DNA of 64,000 nt from Sinomicrobium soli (GCF_003285545.1 NZ_QLNV01000009.1:62001-126000), one strand, 5' to 3'; numbered from the stretch's first letter, positions 32,905-42,262 are shown. A program made the numbers and translations. The notes: generated by a model from the sequence alone, not told the origin.

Positions 32905-35067
32905 ATGAAAATGTTGTATTGTGTGTTCGGAAACCGCAGATTTGCGGCTGTTGCCCTGTCGATACTCGGCGGGCAGTATGTCTTGTCGCAGGAACCGGAG
33001 GTAAAGGATACCACCGCATCCGAACTGGTAGCCCTTGATGAGGTGCTGGTGTCTGCCGTAAGGGTTACCGCGCAGAATCCGGTAACGTTCAGTAACCTGA
33101 CCAAAGAGGATATTGCTTCCAGGAACCTGGGCCAGGATATCCCCGTGCTTATGAACTACCTGCCTTCGGTGGTCACGACATCAGATGCCGGGGCCGGGGT
33201 GGGATATACCGGTATCAGGGTAAGGGGGAGCGATGCCACCCGGGTAAATGTTACCATAAACGGTATCCCCTATAACGATTCGGAATCTCATGGCAGTTTC
33301 TGGGTGAATATGCCTGATTTTGCCTCTTCGGTGGAAAATATGCAGTTGCAGCGCGGAGTGGGGACATCTACCAACGGGGCGGGGGCATTCGGAGCCAGCC
33401 TGAACCTGCTTACCGATGCCGTAGCTGAAGAGGCCGGGGGAGAAATTGCCAATTCCTATGGTAGTTTTAACACCAGGAAGCATACCCTGAAGTTTACCAC
33501 AGGAAAACTGAACGAGCATTTTGAAATGTCCGGACGTCTTTCGGCCATTCGTTCCGACGGGTATGTAGACAGGGCTTCATCTGACCTGAAATCGTATTTC
33601 CTGCAAGGCGCCTATGTCGATGAAAACACCCTGGTAAAGGCCCTGGTGTTCGGGGGCCATGAGACGACCTATCAGTCCTGGAACGGTATCGATGCCGAAA
33701 CACTGAAGACCGACAGGAGGTATAATTCTGCCGGACAGTACACCGATGAGGAAGGCAATACCCGTTTTTACGACAATGAGGTAGATGATTACAAGCAGGA
33801 CCATGCCCAGTTGCACTGGAGCCAGCAGTGGTCAGACCGCTGGAGCACCAACCTGGCATTGCATTATACTTACGGAAGGGGGTATTTCGAACAATACGGG
33901 GAAGACCGGGATTTTGCCGATTACGGACTTGAACCGGTCATTCAGGGCGGCGATACGGTAAATACTACCGACCTGATAGGCAGGGAATGGCTGGACAACG
34001 ACTTTTATGGTACCACCTTTTCGGTACACTATGAAGAAGAGTTGCTGGATGTTGTCGTAGGTGGGGCGTGGAACAAATACGAAGGCGATCATTTCGGCGA
34101 TATCGTCTGGGCGCGGTACGCTTCACAAAGCGAGATCAGGGACAGGTATTACGACGACAACTCCCTGAAAACCGATTTCAATGTTTTTGCCAAGGTAAAT
34201 TACAAGCTGGGTGAACACTGGAACCTGTTCGGCGATATGCAATACCGCGGTATCGGGTATGAAGCCAACGGGGCGGAGACCGGCCTGGTCGATGATACCT
34301 TCGGTTTTTTCAATCCCAAAGCCGGGGTCACCTATATCGTCAATCCCGGAAACAGCTTTTACTTTTCCTATGCCAGGGCAGGGCGGGAACCCAACAGGAG
34401 CGATTATAAGGGAGGGAACCCGAAACCGGAATACCTGAACGACTTTGAGCTGGGCTGGAGACATCTCTCGGGAAATGTCAGGCTCAATGCCAACGCCTAT
34501 TATATGCGGTACAAGGATCAGCTGGTGCTTACCGGTGAGCTCGACAATGTAGGGGCTCCCATACGCCGGAACAGCGGGGACAGCTACAGGCTCGGCCTCG
34601 AGGTCGATGCTACGGTAATGCTTTCCGATCGCTGGGTGGTACGGCCAAACATTGCACTGAGCGATAACCGCAATGTGGATTACGTGATCGAAACGGAAGA
34701 AGGGGTGGACGACCTCGGGAACACCGAGATCTCTTTTTCCCCGGGGATCATAGCAGGGAATGCGCTTACGTTCCTGCCCGTGGATAACCTTCAGCTGTCA
34801 CTGTTGTCAAAATACGTGGGGAAACAGTATATGGATAATACGGGAAGAGGGGTAGCAGCGCTTTCCGCCTATTTTGTCAATGATCTCAACGTGTCCCTGG
34901 AGCTGGAAAAAGTAGCATTTTTCAGGTCGGTAACCATTAGCGGGCTGGTGAATAATTTCCTGGATGAAAAGTATGAATCCAACGGGTATATGTACGACCC
35001 TACATCTCCCTACTATTACCCCCAGGCCGGGATCAATTTCCTGGTCGGGCTCAACCTGAAGATCTGA
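32905..35067 (+). CDS. TonB-dependent receptor, probably for thiamine
   Basis: 720 aa from the ATG at 32905; an upstream TTG is less likely. Signal peptide, a TonB-box-like LDEVLVSAVRVTAQ, plug domain (GVGYTGIRVRGSDATRVNVTINGIPYNDSESHGSFWVNMPDFASSVENMQLQRGVGTSTNG, positions about 95-160) and a 22-strand barrel ending in an aromatic-rich FLVGLNLKI. The TPP riboswitch in its leader makes thiamine or a precursor the likely ligand, taken up across the outer membrane with TonB energy. No SusD partner follows. Confidence 0.93.
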   Translation: MKMLYCVFGNRRFAAVALSILGGQYVLSQEPEVKDTTASELVALDEVLVSAVRVTAQNPVTFSNLTKEDIASRNLGQDIPVLMNYLPSVVTTSDAGAGVGYTGIRVRGSDATRVNVTINGIPYNDSESHGSFWVNMPDFASSVENMQLQRGVGTSTNGAGAFGASLNLLTDAVAEEAGGEIANSYGSFNTRKHTLKFTTGKLNEHFEMSGRLSAIRSDGYVDRASSDLKSYFLQGAYVDENTLVKALVFGGHETTYQSWNGIDAETLKTDRRYNSAGQYTDEEGNTRFYDNEVDDYKQDHAQLHWSQQWSDRWSTNLALHYTYGRGYFEQYGEDRDFADYGLEPVIQGGDTVNTTDLIGREWLDNDFYGTTFSVHYEEELLDVVVGGAWNKYEGDHFGDIVWARYASQSEIRDRYYDDNSLKTDFNVFAKVNYKLGEHWNLFGDMQYRGIGYEANGAETGLVDDTFGFFNPKAGVTYIVNPGNSFYFSYARAGREPNRSDYKGGNPKPEYLNDFELGWRHLSGNVRLNANAYYMRYKDQLVLTGELDNVGAPIRRNSGDSYRLGLEVDATVMLSDRWVVRPNIALSDNRNVDYVIETEEGVDDLGNTEISFSPGIIAGNALTFLPVDNLQLSLLSKYVGKQYMDNTGRGVAALSAYFVNDLNVSLELEKVAFFRSVTISGLVNNFLDEKYESNGYMYDPTSPYYYPQAGINFLVGLNLKI

Positions 35068-35278
35068 GATGGCCGGGAATCCTGGTATGTCATCCTGAGC
35101 GCAGTCCCTGCCGGAGACGGGTGGGGAGGGATATCCTTCCGGTCGGGGAGTGAGTCGAGGCCACTGCCTTTTGGATTGAACTGTTTTTTTAGACCGATCC
35201 GTCCCCGGATATCCGAAAAGACCGTAACTTTATCCGGGGCTTGACAACGCCTTTCCGAAACCATTAAAATCCATACAC

Positions 35279-35731
35279 GTGAAAACCTTTATCGCAGTCT
35301 TCAGCTTTTGTACGGTGCTTTTCCTCGTCTCCTGTAGTGATGACAAGAGTGCCCGGAATCCGTATCTCGTAGAACTGGAATTCAGTTATGACGTCAACCT
35401 GAACCTCCCGCTGTACAACGGCCTTACCACTCCCGGCAATGCCATATACATCGGCAACGAGGGGGTAGGGCTCAGGGGGATATTCGTCATCAATACCGGA
35501 GCGGGATATTACGCCTGGGAAGCCAGCTGCCCGAACCATTCCCCCAACGAATGTTCGACCATGGAGATCAAGGGAGGGACCAACTGTATCTGTCCGTGCG
35601 ACGATTATGAATACAACCTCTTTAACGGCCAGATGATCAACCGTCCCGAAGACACTGAAGAGCGTACTTACGACCTGTTGTTTTACCAGACACAGGTAAG
35701 CGGCAATAGGATAAGAGTGTATAATAATTAA
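35279..35731 (+). CDS. Small lipoprotein with Rieske-like cysteine pattern
   Basis: 150 aa, GTG start. Signal peptide MKTFIAVFSFCTVLFLVSC with lipobox VSC. The mature part has CPNH (about residue 87) and a later CICPCDDYEYN, resembling the two loops of Rieske 2Fe-2S proteins (CxH and CxxH), but the second loop lacks the canonical His, so cluster binding is doubtful. It follows the TonB receptor by 211 bp; relation unknown. Confidence 0.65.
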   Translation: MKTFIAVFSFCTVLFLVSCSDDKSARNPYLVELEFSYDVNLNLPLYNGLTTPGNAIYIGNEGVGLRGIFVINTGAGYYAWEASCPNHSPNECSTMEIKGGTNCICPCDDYEYNLFNGQMINRPEDTEERTYDLLFYQTQVSGNRIRVYNN

Positions 35732-35794
35732 TGTGGTAATGAGCCAATGTGATAATGTGCCAATGTGGTAATGTGCCAATGTGGTAATGTGATG
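35731..35794. repeat. 16-bp tandem repeat, four copies
   Basis: ATGTGGTAATGTGCCA with small variations is repeated at 35731, 35747, 35763 and 35779 without gaps. It lies directly after the stop codon of the lipoprotein gene. Length variation between strains would be expected. Confidence 0.9.
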
Positions 35795-35928
35795 ATGAGT
35801 TTGAGTTGTGCGATGCCTTGAGGTGGCTGAGTGTTCCGGCCTCCCCGATGCTCGGGACAGGCCGGTCGGAATGTATCGAAGCCACCGGTGCCGGTGCATT
35901 TTAAATACTGGCAGTGATTAAAAATTTG

Positions 35929-35967
35929 TATATTTGCTATGAATCCTCTTCAGAAGGGGATTTTTTT
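35929..35967 (+). promoter_or_regulatory. greA promoter and leader hairpin
   Basis: TATATTTG (35929-35936) is an exact -7 element. The transcript would begin close to ATCCTCTTC-A-GAAGGGGAT (35943-35961), a hairpin with one G-T pair followed by seven T. It looks like an early terminator or a 5'-end stabilising hairpin 20 bp before the start codon. Confidence 0.55.
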
Positions 35968-35987
35968 GTATTTAAAACCATGAAGTT

Positions 35988-36464
35988 ATGAGTAAGGTAT
36001 CTTATTACACGGCTGAAGGGCTGAAAAAGCTCAGGGATGAGCTGGATCAGCTGAAAAGTGTGGAGAGGCCCAGGGCTTCCCAGGCCATAGCCGAGGCCCG
36101 GGACAAGGGGGATTTGTCTGAGAATGCAGAGTATGATGCTGCCAAGGAAGCTCAGGGTTTGCTCGAAATGAAAATATCCAAAATGGAAGAACTGCTGGCC
36201 AATGCGAGGCTTATCGACGAGTCGCAGCTGGATACTTCGAAAGTGCTGGTATTGTCGACGGTAAAAATAAAAAACCAGGCAAACGGCATGGAAATGAAAT
36301 ATACCCTGGTGGCCGAAAGTGAAGCCGATCTCAAAAGTGGCAAGATATCGGTGAGTTCACCCATAGGAAAAGGATTGCTGGGGAAGGAAGTCGGCGATGT
36401 GGCCGAGATCCAGGTACCCAACGGAACATTGAAATTCGAAGTCCTGGAGATCAGCAGGGAATAG
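35988..36464 (+). CDS. greA: Transcription elongation factor GreA
   Basis: 158 aa. The N-terminal coiled coil carries RDKGDLSENAEYDAAKEAQ (about residues 37-55) with the acidic Asp/Glu tip that stimulates RNA cleavage by stalled RNA polymerase. The C-terminal FKBP-like domain ends ISVSSPIGKGLLGKEVGDVAEIQVPNG. Standard length. A hairpin with T-run in its leader may limit its expression. Confidence 0.97.
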   Translation: MSKVSYYTAEGLKKLRDELDQLKSVERPRASQAIAEARDKGDLSENAEYDAAKEAQGLLEMKISKMEELLANARLIDESQLDTSKVLVLSTVKIKNQANGMEMKYTLVAESEADLKSGKISVSSPIGKGLLGKEVGDVAEIQVPNGTLKFEVLEISRE

Positions 36465-36486
36465 GGCTGTTTTTTTTGAAGAGCAA

Positions 36487-36523
36487 GTCCTTTTTTGACC
36501 GGGTTCAGAAAAGGATTTTTTAT
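36487..36523 (+). terminator. Terminator after greA
   Basis: TCCTTTT and AAAAGGA pair around a loop, followed by TTTTTT, 23 bp after the greA stop codon. Confidence 0.6.
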
Positions 36524-36707
36524 TTTTATCAGGATCAACCGCCGGGGGTATGCAGCTGTTTTCAGTTTGACTCATACCGGTGCCGGGAGTAAACTACCTC
36601 AGGGCAGGTCCATGAGGTATTAATTTGACAAATCTTTTGAATTCGGGGCAAGCTTCGGAGTTAAATATTGATTATCGGGTAGAAACCAATAAATCACAGT
36701 ATCGGTT

Positions 36708-37097
36708 ATGGGTAGCATTTTTACGAAGATCGTCAAGGGGGAGATCCCTTGCTATAAAATAGCGGAAGACGAAAACTATTTTGCATTTCTGGACATTAAT
36801 CCCAATGCCAGGGGGCATACCCTGTGTATTCCCAAAAAGGAGACAGATAAATTACTGGAGCTTGACGAAGATGCCTACCTGGGGCTTATGGCCTTTTCCA
36901 GGAAGGTAGGGATGGCACTGGAGAGGTCGGTAGACTGCAAAAGGGTGGGAATGGCCGTTGTGGGGCTGGAAGTGCCCCATGTGCACGTTCATCTTATCCC
37001 TCTTAACGACATGAAGGAAATGACCTTTCAGCACAAGGTGTCGATGACCGAAGAGGAATTTCGCAAGCTTGCCGCAAAGATCAGGGAGCAGTTGTAA
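36708..37097 (+). CDS. HIT family nucleotide-binding hydrolase
   Basis: 129 aa. The histidine triad is HVHVHLIPL (about residues 93-101), preceded by GSIFTKIVKGEIPCYKIAEDENYFAFLDINP, the usual start of Hint-like proteins that hydrolyse phosphoramidate or acyl-adenylate bonds on AMP. Its 3' end overlaps the convergent zinc-ribbon protein gene by 17 bp. Confidence 0.93.
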   Translation: MGSIFTKIVKGEIPCYKIAEDENYFAFLDINPNARGHTLCIPKKETDKLLELDEDAYLGLMAFSRKVGMALERSVDCKRVGMAVVGLEVPHVHVHLIPLNDMKEMTFQHKVSMTEEEFRKLAAKIREQL

Positions 37098-37461
37098 AAA
37101 CCTCCCGGTAATGACCGGAGTAATAAAATGCAGCAAACAGCCCTGCGATGAGCAGCAGCAGGAAGGCTATGGTGTAATATGACCTTCCGGTAAGCTGTAA
37201 ACGGCTTTTTTTCGGAACTACGGTTTTGGTGTAATAGTCGATGACGCGTTCTATGTCTTCCGTCCATTTTACCGGGTAAATGGTGGATTTACACTTTTTA
37301 CATTGCAGGGTGCTCGTTACTTCCCCCGTGGTTTTTTTGTACCAGGGCGTTTGTATGTGTTTCTGGTAAAAGACAAGGGAGAGCCCCGAATCGGTGTAGC
37401 ATTCCGGGCAGTTATTGGCCAGGCTGGCTTCCTTGATGACAATGCGTTTTTCTAAAGACAT
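37081..37461 (-). CDS. Zinc-ribbon protein with C-terminal membrane helix
   Basis: 126 aa. CPEC (about residue 18) and CKKC (about 54) form a C4 zinc ribbon; a single hydrophobic helix (about 95-114, YYTIAFLLLLIAGLFAAFYYSG) follows. It looks like a small tail-anchored protein; family name not recognised. It starts 31 bp after the end of the upstream histidine kinase on the same strand and could be cotranscribed with it. Confidence 0.7.
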   Translation of the reverse strand: MSLEKRIVIKEASLANNCPECYTDSGLSLVFYQKHIQTPWYKKTTGEVTSTLQCKKCKSTIYPVKWTEDIERVIDYYTKTVVPKKSRLQLTGRSYYTIAFLLLLIAGLFAAFYYSGHYREVFTTAP

Positions 37462-37492
37462 GGTTTGTACGGGTTGTATTTTTTATTAAACG

Positions 37493-38668
37493 TCAAAAAA
37501 CGGTTTTTAGCGTAATCTGCATGGTCGTTCCTTTTCCCATATCGGAATGCAATACCCTTACCTTCCCTTCATGATAGTCTTCTATGATCCGCTGTACCAG
37601 TGACAGTCCCAATCCCCACCCCCTTCTTTTGGTGGTGAACCCCGGGGAGAATATGGTTTTGTAGAGGTTTTTCGGGATTCCTTTTCCACTGTCGGTGATC
37701 AGGAGGATCACCTGTTTTCCCGAATCCTTTATTTCCATTTTGAGGTCCCCTTTCCCCTTCATGGCATCTATGGCATTCTTTACGAGGTTTTCAATGGTCC
37801 AGCTGAAGAGCTGGGGGTTGATACTGGCCATGATGGGATGCTCCGGGGCGATAAGTTCGAAAGACACCAGTTTGGAACTGCGCTCCCTGAGATATTCGAA
37901 AGACGTCCGTGATTCCTTTACCACATCGAGTACGGAGAGTACCGGGGTAGATCCTATTTTGGAAAAGCGGTCGGTGATGATCTGCAGCCTGGTGATATCC
38001 TTTTCTATCTCCTCGATAATGGCCGGATCGGTATCCTGGCCCTTGAGAATTTCCGACCATCCTACCAGTGAAGACAGGGGGGTACCTATCTGGTGGGCCG
38101 TTTCCTTGGCCATGCCCGCCCACAGCTTGTTCTGGTCTGAGATCCTGGAGGTCTGGTAGAATAAAAGAATCACAGCTATAAAGAGAATGATGATCAGGAT
38201 CAGGGCTATGGGATAGTACTTGAGTTTGGTCAGTACCTCGGAATTTCCGTAATACAGCGTGGCGAGTTTTTCGTTCTTGTAGCTGATGTCCAGCGGTTCG
38301 TTTTCCCGGGAAAACTCCCGTATTTTGCGCTGGATCTCTTCCGGGTCCCTGATGACCTTTTCGTTCATGTTTCCCGGGGTGATGATGCCGTTGATGTTTA
38401 CCAGGATCATGGGCGTACTCGTGTTATTGGTGAGTACCTGGAGCGGTAATTCGCCCAGGTCCTTTTCCAGGTCGGAAGTCTGCAGCAACTCGGCCTGGGC
38501 CGCTGCCCATATTTTCATCTTTATCCGCTCTTCTTCCTTGAAACGCTGAAAGAAAACGTAGGTATTCCAAAGAATCAGGGAGACTATCAATACCGACATG
38601 CCTATCAGGATCCACTTCGTTATGCTTCTATTTTTAACAGATATCATCGATATTCCGGATAAGTCCAT
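37493..38668 (-). CDS. Membrane sensor histidine kinase
   Basis: 391 aa. Two membrane helices (about 18-40 and 152-172) enclose a periplasmic domain of about 110 residues. HisKA: GMAKETAHQIGTPLSSLVGWSEIL with the phospho-acceptor His (about residue 192). HATPase: NLVKNAIDAMKGKG (N box), DSGKGIPKNLYKTIFSPGFTTKRRGWGLGLSLVQRII (G boxes). No receiver and no adjacent response regulator, so it is an orphan in this window. A start at Met8 is also possible. Confidence 0.93.
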   Translation of the reverse strand: MDLSGISMISVKNRSITKWILIGMSVLIVSLILWNTYVFFQRFKEEERIKMKIWAAAQAELLQTSDLEKDLGELPLQVLTNNTSTPMILVNINGIITPGNMNEKVIRDPEEIQRKIREFSRENEPLDISYKNEKLATLYYGNSEVLTKLKYYPIALILIIILFIAVILLFYQTSRISDQNKLWAGMAKETAHQIGTPLSSLVGWSEILKGQDTDPAIIEEIEKDITRLQIITDRFSKIGSTPVLSVLDVVKESRTSFEYLRERSSKLVSFELIAPEHPIMASINPQLFSWTIENLVKNAIDAMKGKGDLKMEIKDSGKQVILLITDSGKGIPKNLYKTIFSPGFTTKRRGWGLGLSLVQRIIEDYHEGKVRVLHSDMGKGTTMQITLKTVF

Positions 38669-38968
38669 AAATATAAAGTAAAAGCAGTAAAAATATTGTT
38701 TTGATACCGGGTTAAAATTTGTTTGGTACGGAAATGGGCCCCGGAGTCCGGAACGATCAGCCCGGAACGGATTGTCATTCCGACCGCGGTCCTTGTCCCG
38801 GCTCCCGGTCGGGGCTTGTCCTTGTCCCGGCCTCTGGTTGCTGAGCCTGCGGGTATGAGTCAGGGGGAGGGGTCTCCGGGCTTTCGGTAAGAAAAAGCAA
38901 TTCTAAAATTCCGCAAAGATTTTATTTCTCTCAATGTTTAATTACTTTTGTTTTTTATAAAAAGAAGT
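38669..38968. repeat. Intergenic region with GTCATTCCGAC-type repeat
   Basis: No gene. GTCATTCCGAC at 38777-38787 is followed by GC-rich CTTGTCCCGGC repeats, one of several such fragments in the window. At the right end TACTTTTG (38943-38950) matches the -7 element and sits 18 bp before the preferred start of the next gene. Confidence 0.5.
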
Positions 38969-39889
38969 ATGTATTCCATAGCGCCCACAGATGTTCCCCC
39001 GGCAAAGTTTCACGCCTTGTTGCTCGGTGCCGTGGCGCCAAGGCCCATAGCTTTTGCCAGTACGATAGGTGAAGGCGGGGTTCCGAACCTTTCACCGTTC
39101 AGTTTTTTTAACGTGTTCGGTTCTAATCCCCCCGTACTGATCTTTTCGCCGAGCCGGAGGGTAAGGGACAATACGACGAAACACACCCTGGAGAATATCG
39201 GGAAGATCAGGGAAGTGGTGATCAATGTGGTGAATTACGACTTGGTTTACCAGGCTTCGTTGTCGAGTACGGAATATCCCGAGGGGGTCAACGAATTTGT
39301 GAAATCGGGGTTGACCATGCTGCCCTCGGACCTTATAAGGCCGTTCCGGGTGGCAGAGTCCCCCGTACAGTTTGAGTGCCGGGTCAATGATGTTGTGCCC
39401 CTGGGGACGGAAGGAGGGGCCGGGAATCTTGTGATCTGTGAGGTTGTGAAAATGCATGTCAGGGAAGAGGTGCTGGACGACAGCGGGCATATAGACCAGT
39501 ATAAAATAGACCTGGTATCGAGAGCAGGAGGTAGTTTTTATTCGCGGGCCAGGGATGGCTTTTTTGAAATACCGAAACCTCTTTCTTCGCTCGGGATCGG
39601 TGTAGACAGCATCCCGGAAGAGATAAGGTACAGCGAGGTGCTTACCGGGAACGACCTGGGCATGCTGGGAAATATAGAGGTATTGCCGGACGAGGATGAC
39701 ATCCTGGAATTTGTGAACGCATCGGTAGAGATCAGGGGCGTGTTGAGTTCGGATGATGAGAACCGGATACATGAGAGGGCCCGTGAGTTCCTCAGGGACA
39801 ACGATGTGTTGTCTGCCTGGAAGTTATTGCTGGCCCCCCGGTACGGAAGTACTGATTTCGGTGTCGGTAAGCAGGCTGTAAAAGAATAG
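38969..39889 (+). CDS. Flavin reductase-like (flavoredoxin family) protein
   Basis: 306 aa from the ATG at 38969; the longer frame would start inside the promoter. The FMN-binding flavin reductase domain is in the first 190 residues (LLGAVAPRPIAFASTIGEGGVPNLSPFSFFNVFGSNPPVLIFSP, NVVNYDLVYQASLSSTEYPEGVNEF). An extra C-terminal domain of about 100 acidic residues follows, seen in Bacteroidota members. Likely reduces flavin or a flavin-linked substrate with NAD(P)H; exact partner unknown. Confidence 0.85.
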   Translation: MYSIAPTDVPPAKFHALLLGAVAPRPIAFASTIGEGGVPNLSPFSFFNVFGSNPPVLIFSPSRRVRDNTTKHTLENIGKIREVVINVVNYDLVYQASLSSTEYPEGVNEFVKSGLTMLPSDLIRPFRVAESPVQFECRVNDVVPLGTEGGAGNLVICEVVKMHVREEVLDDSGHIDQYKIDLVSRAGGSFYSRARDGFFEIPKPLSSLGIGVDSIPEEIRYSEVLTGNDLGMLGNIEVLPDEDDILEFVNASVEIRGVLSSDDENRIHERAREFLRDNDVLSAWKLLLAPRYGSTDFGVGKQAVKE

Positions 39890-39998
39890 GAAAGACAGTA
39901 CCGCTCTGTTGTAAAATCCCGGGGAGTGCCGGCGGGACCCCTTGAGATTTAAGAGGGTGTATAAAAGACGAATGAAATAACGATAAAGTATAGTATTT

Positions 39999-40376
39999 AT
40001 GGAAGTTCAAGGAAGAATCAAACTGATCGATGAGACCAAGACCTACGGAAGTAACGGCTTCAGGAAAAGAGAGGTGGTCGTGACTACGGAAGAACAGTAC
40101 CCGCAGCATATCCTGGTAGAGTTTGTTCAGGATAAATGCGAGCTGCTCAACAGTTTTCAGGTAGGGCAGCCGGTGAAGATTGGAATCAACCTCAGGGGAA
40201 GGGAATGGGTAAACCCCCAGGGAGAGACCCGGTATTTTAATTCCATACAGGGATGGCGCATAGAAAGCCTGCAGCCCGAACAGTCTTCGGGAGGAATGCC
40301 GCCGGTACCCCCCTCCGATGCTTTTGAGCCCGCAAACGATTTTAACGAAGAGGAACACGACGATCTGCCGTTTTAA
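39999..40376 (+). CDS. DUF3127 protein
   Basis: 125 aa. EVQGRIKLIDETKTYGSNGFRKREVVVTTEEQYPQHILVEFVQDKCELLNSFQVGQPVKIGINLRGREW is the DUF3127 domain, a predicted OB-fold related to single-stranded DNA-binding proteins. The acidic tail ends DDLPF, exactly the kind of tip that SSB uses to dock partners. DNA binding is therefore plausible but not shown. Confidence 0.85.
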   Translation: MEVQGRIKLIDETKTYGSNGFRKREVVVTTEEQYPQHILVEFVQDKCELLNSFQVGQPVKIGINLRGREWVNPQGETRYFNSIQGWRIESLQPEQSSGGMPPVPPSDAFEPANDFNEEEHDDLPF

Positions 40377-40399
40377 AGGAAGGAAGGATTTGTCATCCT

Positions 40400-40640
40400 A
40401 TGTTTGTAGTGGTTTTGTCATTCCGACGATAGGAGAACCCCGAAGGGCTCAACGCAGTTAAATCTCTTTTGCTCCGTTGTGCTGTTGAGGTTCCTTCGGG
40501 CCGGGTTGGAGATTCTTCCCTGCGGTCTGAATGACAGGAATTCATTCCGACCATGGGAAGGAATCTCGGGTCTTGCCGTTATGCTGTTGAATTTCCTTTG
40601 ATCTTGGGTCGGGATTCTTCGGCTTCGCTCAGAATGACAA
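40400..40640. repeat. Dispersed intergenic repeat, two diverged copies
   Basis: Two successive units start with CATTCCGAC (at 40419 and 40544) and end with TGAATGAC or AGAATGACA (40531 and 40640). Between the ends both carry similar words (GGAATCTC, CTGTTGA, TTCCTT, GGGTTGG or GGTCGGGATTCTTC). Related fragments occur at 35087, 38777 and 47095-47215. A dispersed noncoding repeat. Confidence 0.65.
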
Positions 40641-40668
40641 TAGAAAAGGTCATTTCTGCACATAAAAA

Positions 40669-40694
40669 AAGTCCCGACGGTTGTATCGGGACTT
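40669..40694. terminator. Intergenic terminator hairpin
   Basis: AAGTCCCGA and TCGGGACTT pair around an 8-nt loop, preceded by a run of A (a T-run on the minus strand) with a short TAATG after. The stretch between here and 40850 is very AT-rich and holds no gene; it should contain the aat promoter. Confidence 0.6.
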
Positions 40695-40850
40695 AATGTT
40701 GTGGTTTTAGGTTTGCCTTTGTGATAAACTCAAAAAGCAATGATGAAAAATAAATGTTCACAAAGACAGAACAAATATGTATAAAAAAAAATTAATATCA
40801 AAGGATAAAATATTTTTTTAACGAATTGAGATGTTTTAGATACATTTTCT

Positions 40851-41504
40851 ATGTATTTGCTTGATAAGGATTTAGTGTTTCCGCCGGTAGAACTGGCCTC
40901 GGAAGAGGGGCTGCTGGCAGTCGGAGGCGATCTGTCTTCCGAACGCCTGTTGCTCGCATACCGTCACGGTATTTTCCCGTGGTTCGGTAAAGGAGATCCC
41001 ATTCTCTGGTGGAGCCCCGATCCGCGTATGGTGCTTTTTCCGGAAGATCTCAGGGTGTCTTCAAGTATGCGAAAGGTGTTGAAACGCAATAGCTTTGAGA
41101 TTACGTTCAACCGCGATTTTCCTGCTGTCATAGCGCAATGTGCGAGTGTATCCCGAAAAGATCAGGACGACACGTGGATTACACGCGAAATGAAAGAAGC
41201 GTATATCCGGCTTCACGAATCGGGATTTGCAGTCTCGGTAGAAGTGTGGCAGGAAGACGAGCTGGCGGGAGGGCTTTACGGTATAGACCTGGGGCATGTT
41301 TTTTGCGGGGAAAGCATGTTTTCCAAGGTGAGCAATGCTTCGAAAGCAGGATTTATTACCCTGGTGGAAAAACTGAAAAAGGAAAATTACAAGCTTGTAG
41401 ATTGCCAGGTATATACGGCACACCTGGCCAGTCTCGGGGCAAGGGAGATACCGAGGAATGCTTTTATCCGGATGCTGACAGGCGAAAACAGGACATCCGG
41501 ATAA
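40851..41504 (+). CDS. aat: Leucyl/phenylalanyl-tRNA--protein transferase
   Basis: 217 aa. FPPVELASEEGLLAVGGDLSSERLLLAYRHGIFPWFGKGDPILWWSPDPRMVLFPEDL is the Aat signature; VEVWQEDELAGGLYGIDLGHVFCGESMFSKVSNASK completes the GNAT-like core. It adds Leu or Phe to N-terminal Lys/Arg of proteins, marking them for ClpAP degradation (N-end rule). Full length. Confidence 0.97.
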   Translation: MYLLDKDLVFPPVELASEEGLLAVGGDLSSERLLLAYRHGIFPWFGKGDPILWWSPDPRMVLFPEDLRVSSSMRKVLKRNSFEITFNRDFPAVIAQCASVSRKDQDDTWITREMKEAYIRLHESGFAVSVEVWQEDELAGGLYGIDLGHVFCGESMFSKVSNASKAGFITLVEKLKKENYKLVDCQVYTAHLASLGAREIPRNAFIRMLTGENRTSG

Positions 41505-41525
41505 AAGAAAAACGGCATGCCACGG

Positions 41526-42098
41526 CTATGCCTGCTGTACTTCGTGATAACGGAAGCAATGCTCCTCGTGGTCGTTGACCATTCCCGTAGCCTGCATATG
41601 CGCATAGATCACCGTAGTCCCTACGAATTTGAATCCCCTTTTTTTCAGGTCTTTACTGATTTTGTCGGAAAGCGGCGTATTGGCCGGGGCATGACGATAG
41701 TCGGAAAGGGTGTTCCGGATGGGTTTTCCGTTGGTAAACCCCCAGATGTAGTTACTGAAACTGCCGAATTCGTCCTGTATCTTTATAAAGGCAAGGGCAT
41801 TGCTTACCGTGGCACGTATCTTTAGCTTATTGCGTATGATGCCTTCGTCGGCCAGGAGTTCCAGTATCTTGTCTTCCCGGTAACGGGCTATTTTCCGGTA
41901 GTCGAAATTGTCCAGGGCTTTTCTGAAATTTTCCCGCTTGCGCAGAATGGTGATCCAGCTCAGCCCTGCCTGGAAAGTCTCCAGAATGAGGAATTCGAAC
42001 AGGGTAGCGTCGTCATATACGGGGACTCCCCATTCTTCGTCGTGGTATTTTTCGTAAAGCGGATCTCCCACACACCAGCCACATCGATGTTTTTCCAT
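41526..42098 (-). CDS. tag: DNA-3-methyladenine glycosylase I
   Basis: 190 aa. KHRCGWCVGDPLYEKYHDEEWGVPVYDDATLFEFLILETFQAGLSWITIL carries the zinc-binding Cys/His set and catalytic region of Tag; the C-terminal YAHMQATGMVNDHEEHCFRY completes the zinc snap. It removes 3-methyladenine in base excision repair. It is convergent with aat, 21 bp apart. Confidence 0.97.
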   Translation of the reverse strand: MEKHRCGWCVGDPLYEKYHDEEWGVPVYDDATLFEFLILETFQAGLSWITILRKRENFRKALDNFDYRKIARYREDKILELLADEGIIRNKLKIRATVSNALAFIKIQDEFGSFSNYIWGFTNGKPIRNTLSDYRHAPANTPLSDKISKDLKKRGFKFVGTTVIYAHMQATGMVNDHEEHCFRYHEVQQA

Positions 42099-42204
42099 GT
42101 CACAAGGGTTTTTGCTAAAATAGGAATTCCGGCAAAAACCGGAAAGCCTTTGCGTACTTTCTCCCGTATCGGACTTTTTTATATGGTAATTTATTGGCTT
42201 TCAA

Positions 42205-42236
42205 TTGTTATTTGTAAATCAAAAGTCGTATATTTG
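42205..42236 (+). promoter_or_regulatory. Promoter of rimP-nusA-infB
   Basis: TTG (42205-42207) and TATATTTG (42229-42236) form a good Bacteroidota -33/-7 pair with 21 nt between them; transcription should start near 42242. Confidence 0.65.
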
Positions 42237-42262
42237 CGCCGTTGAAAAAGAGAAAATTTTTG

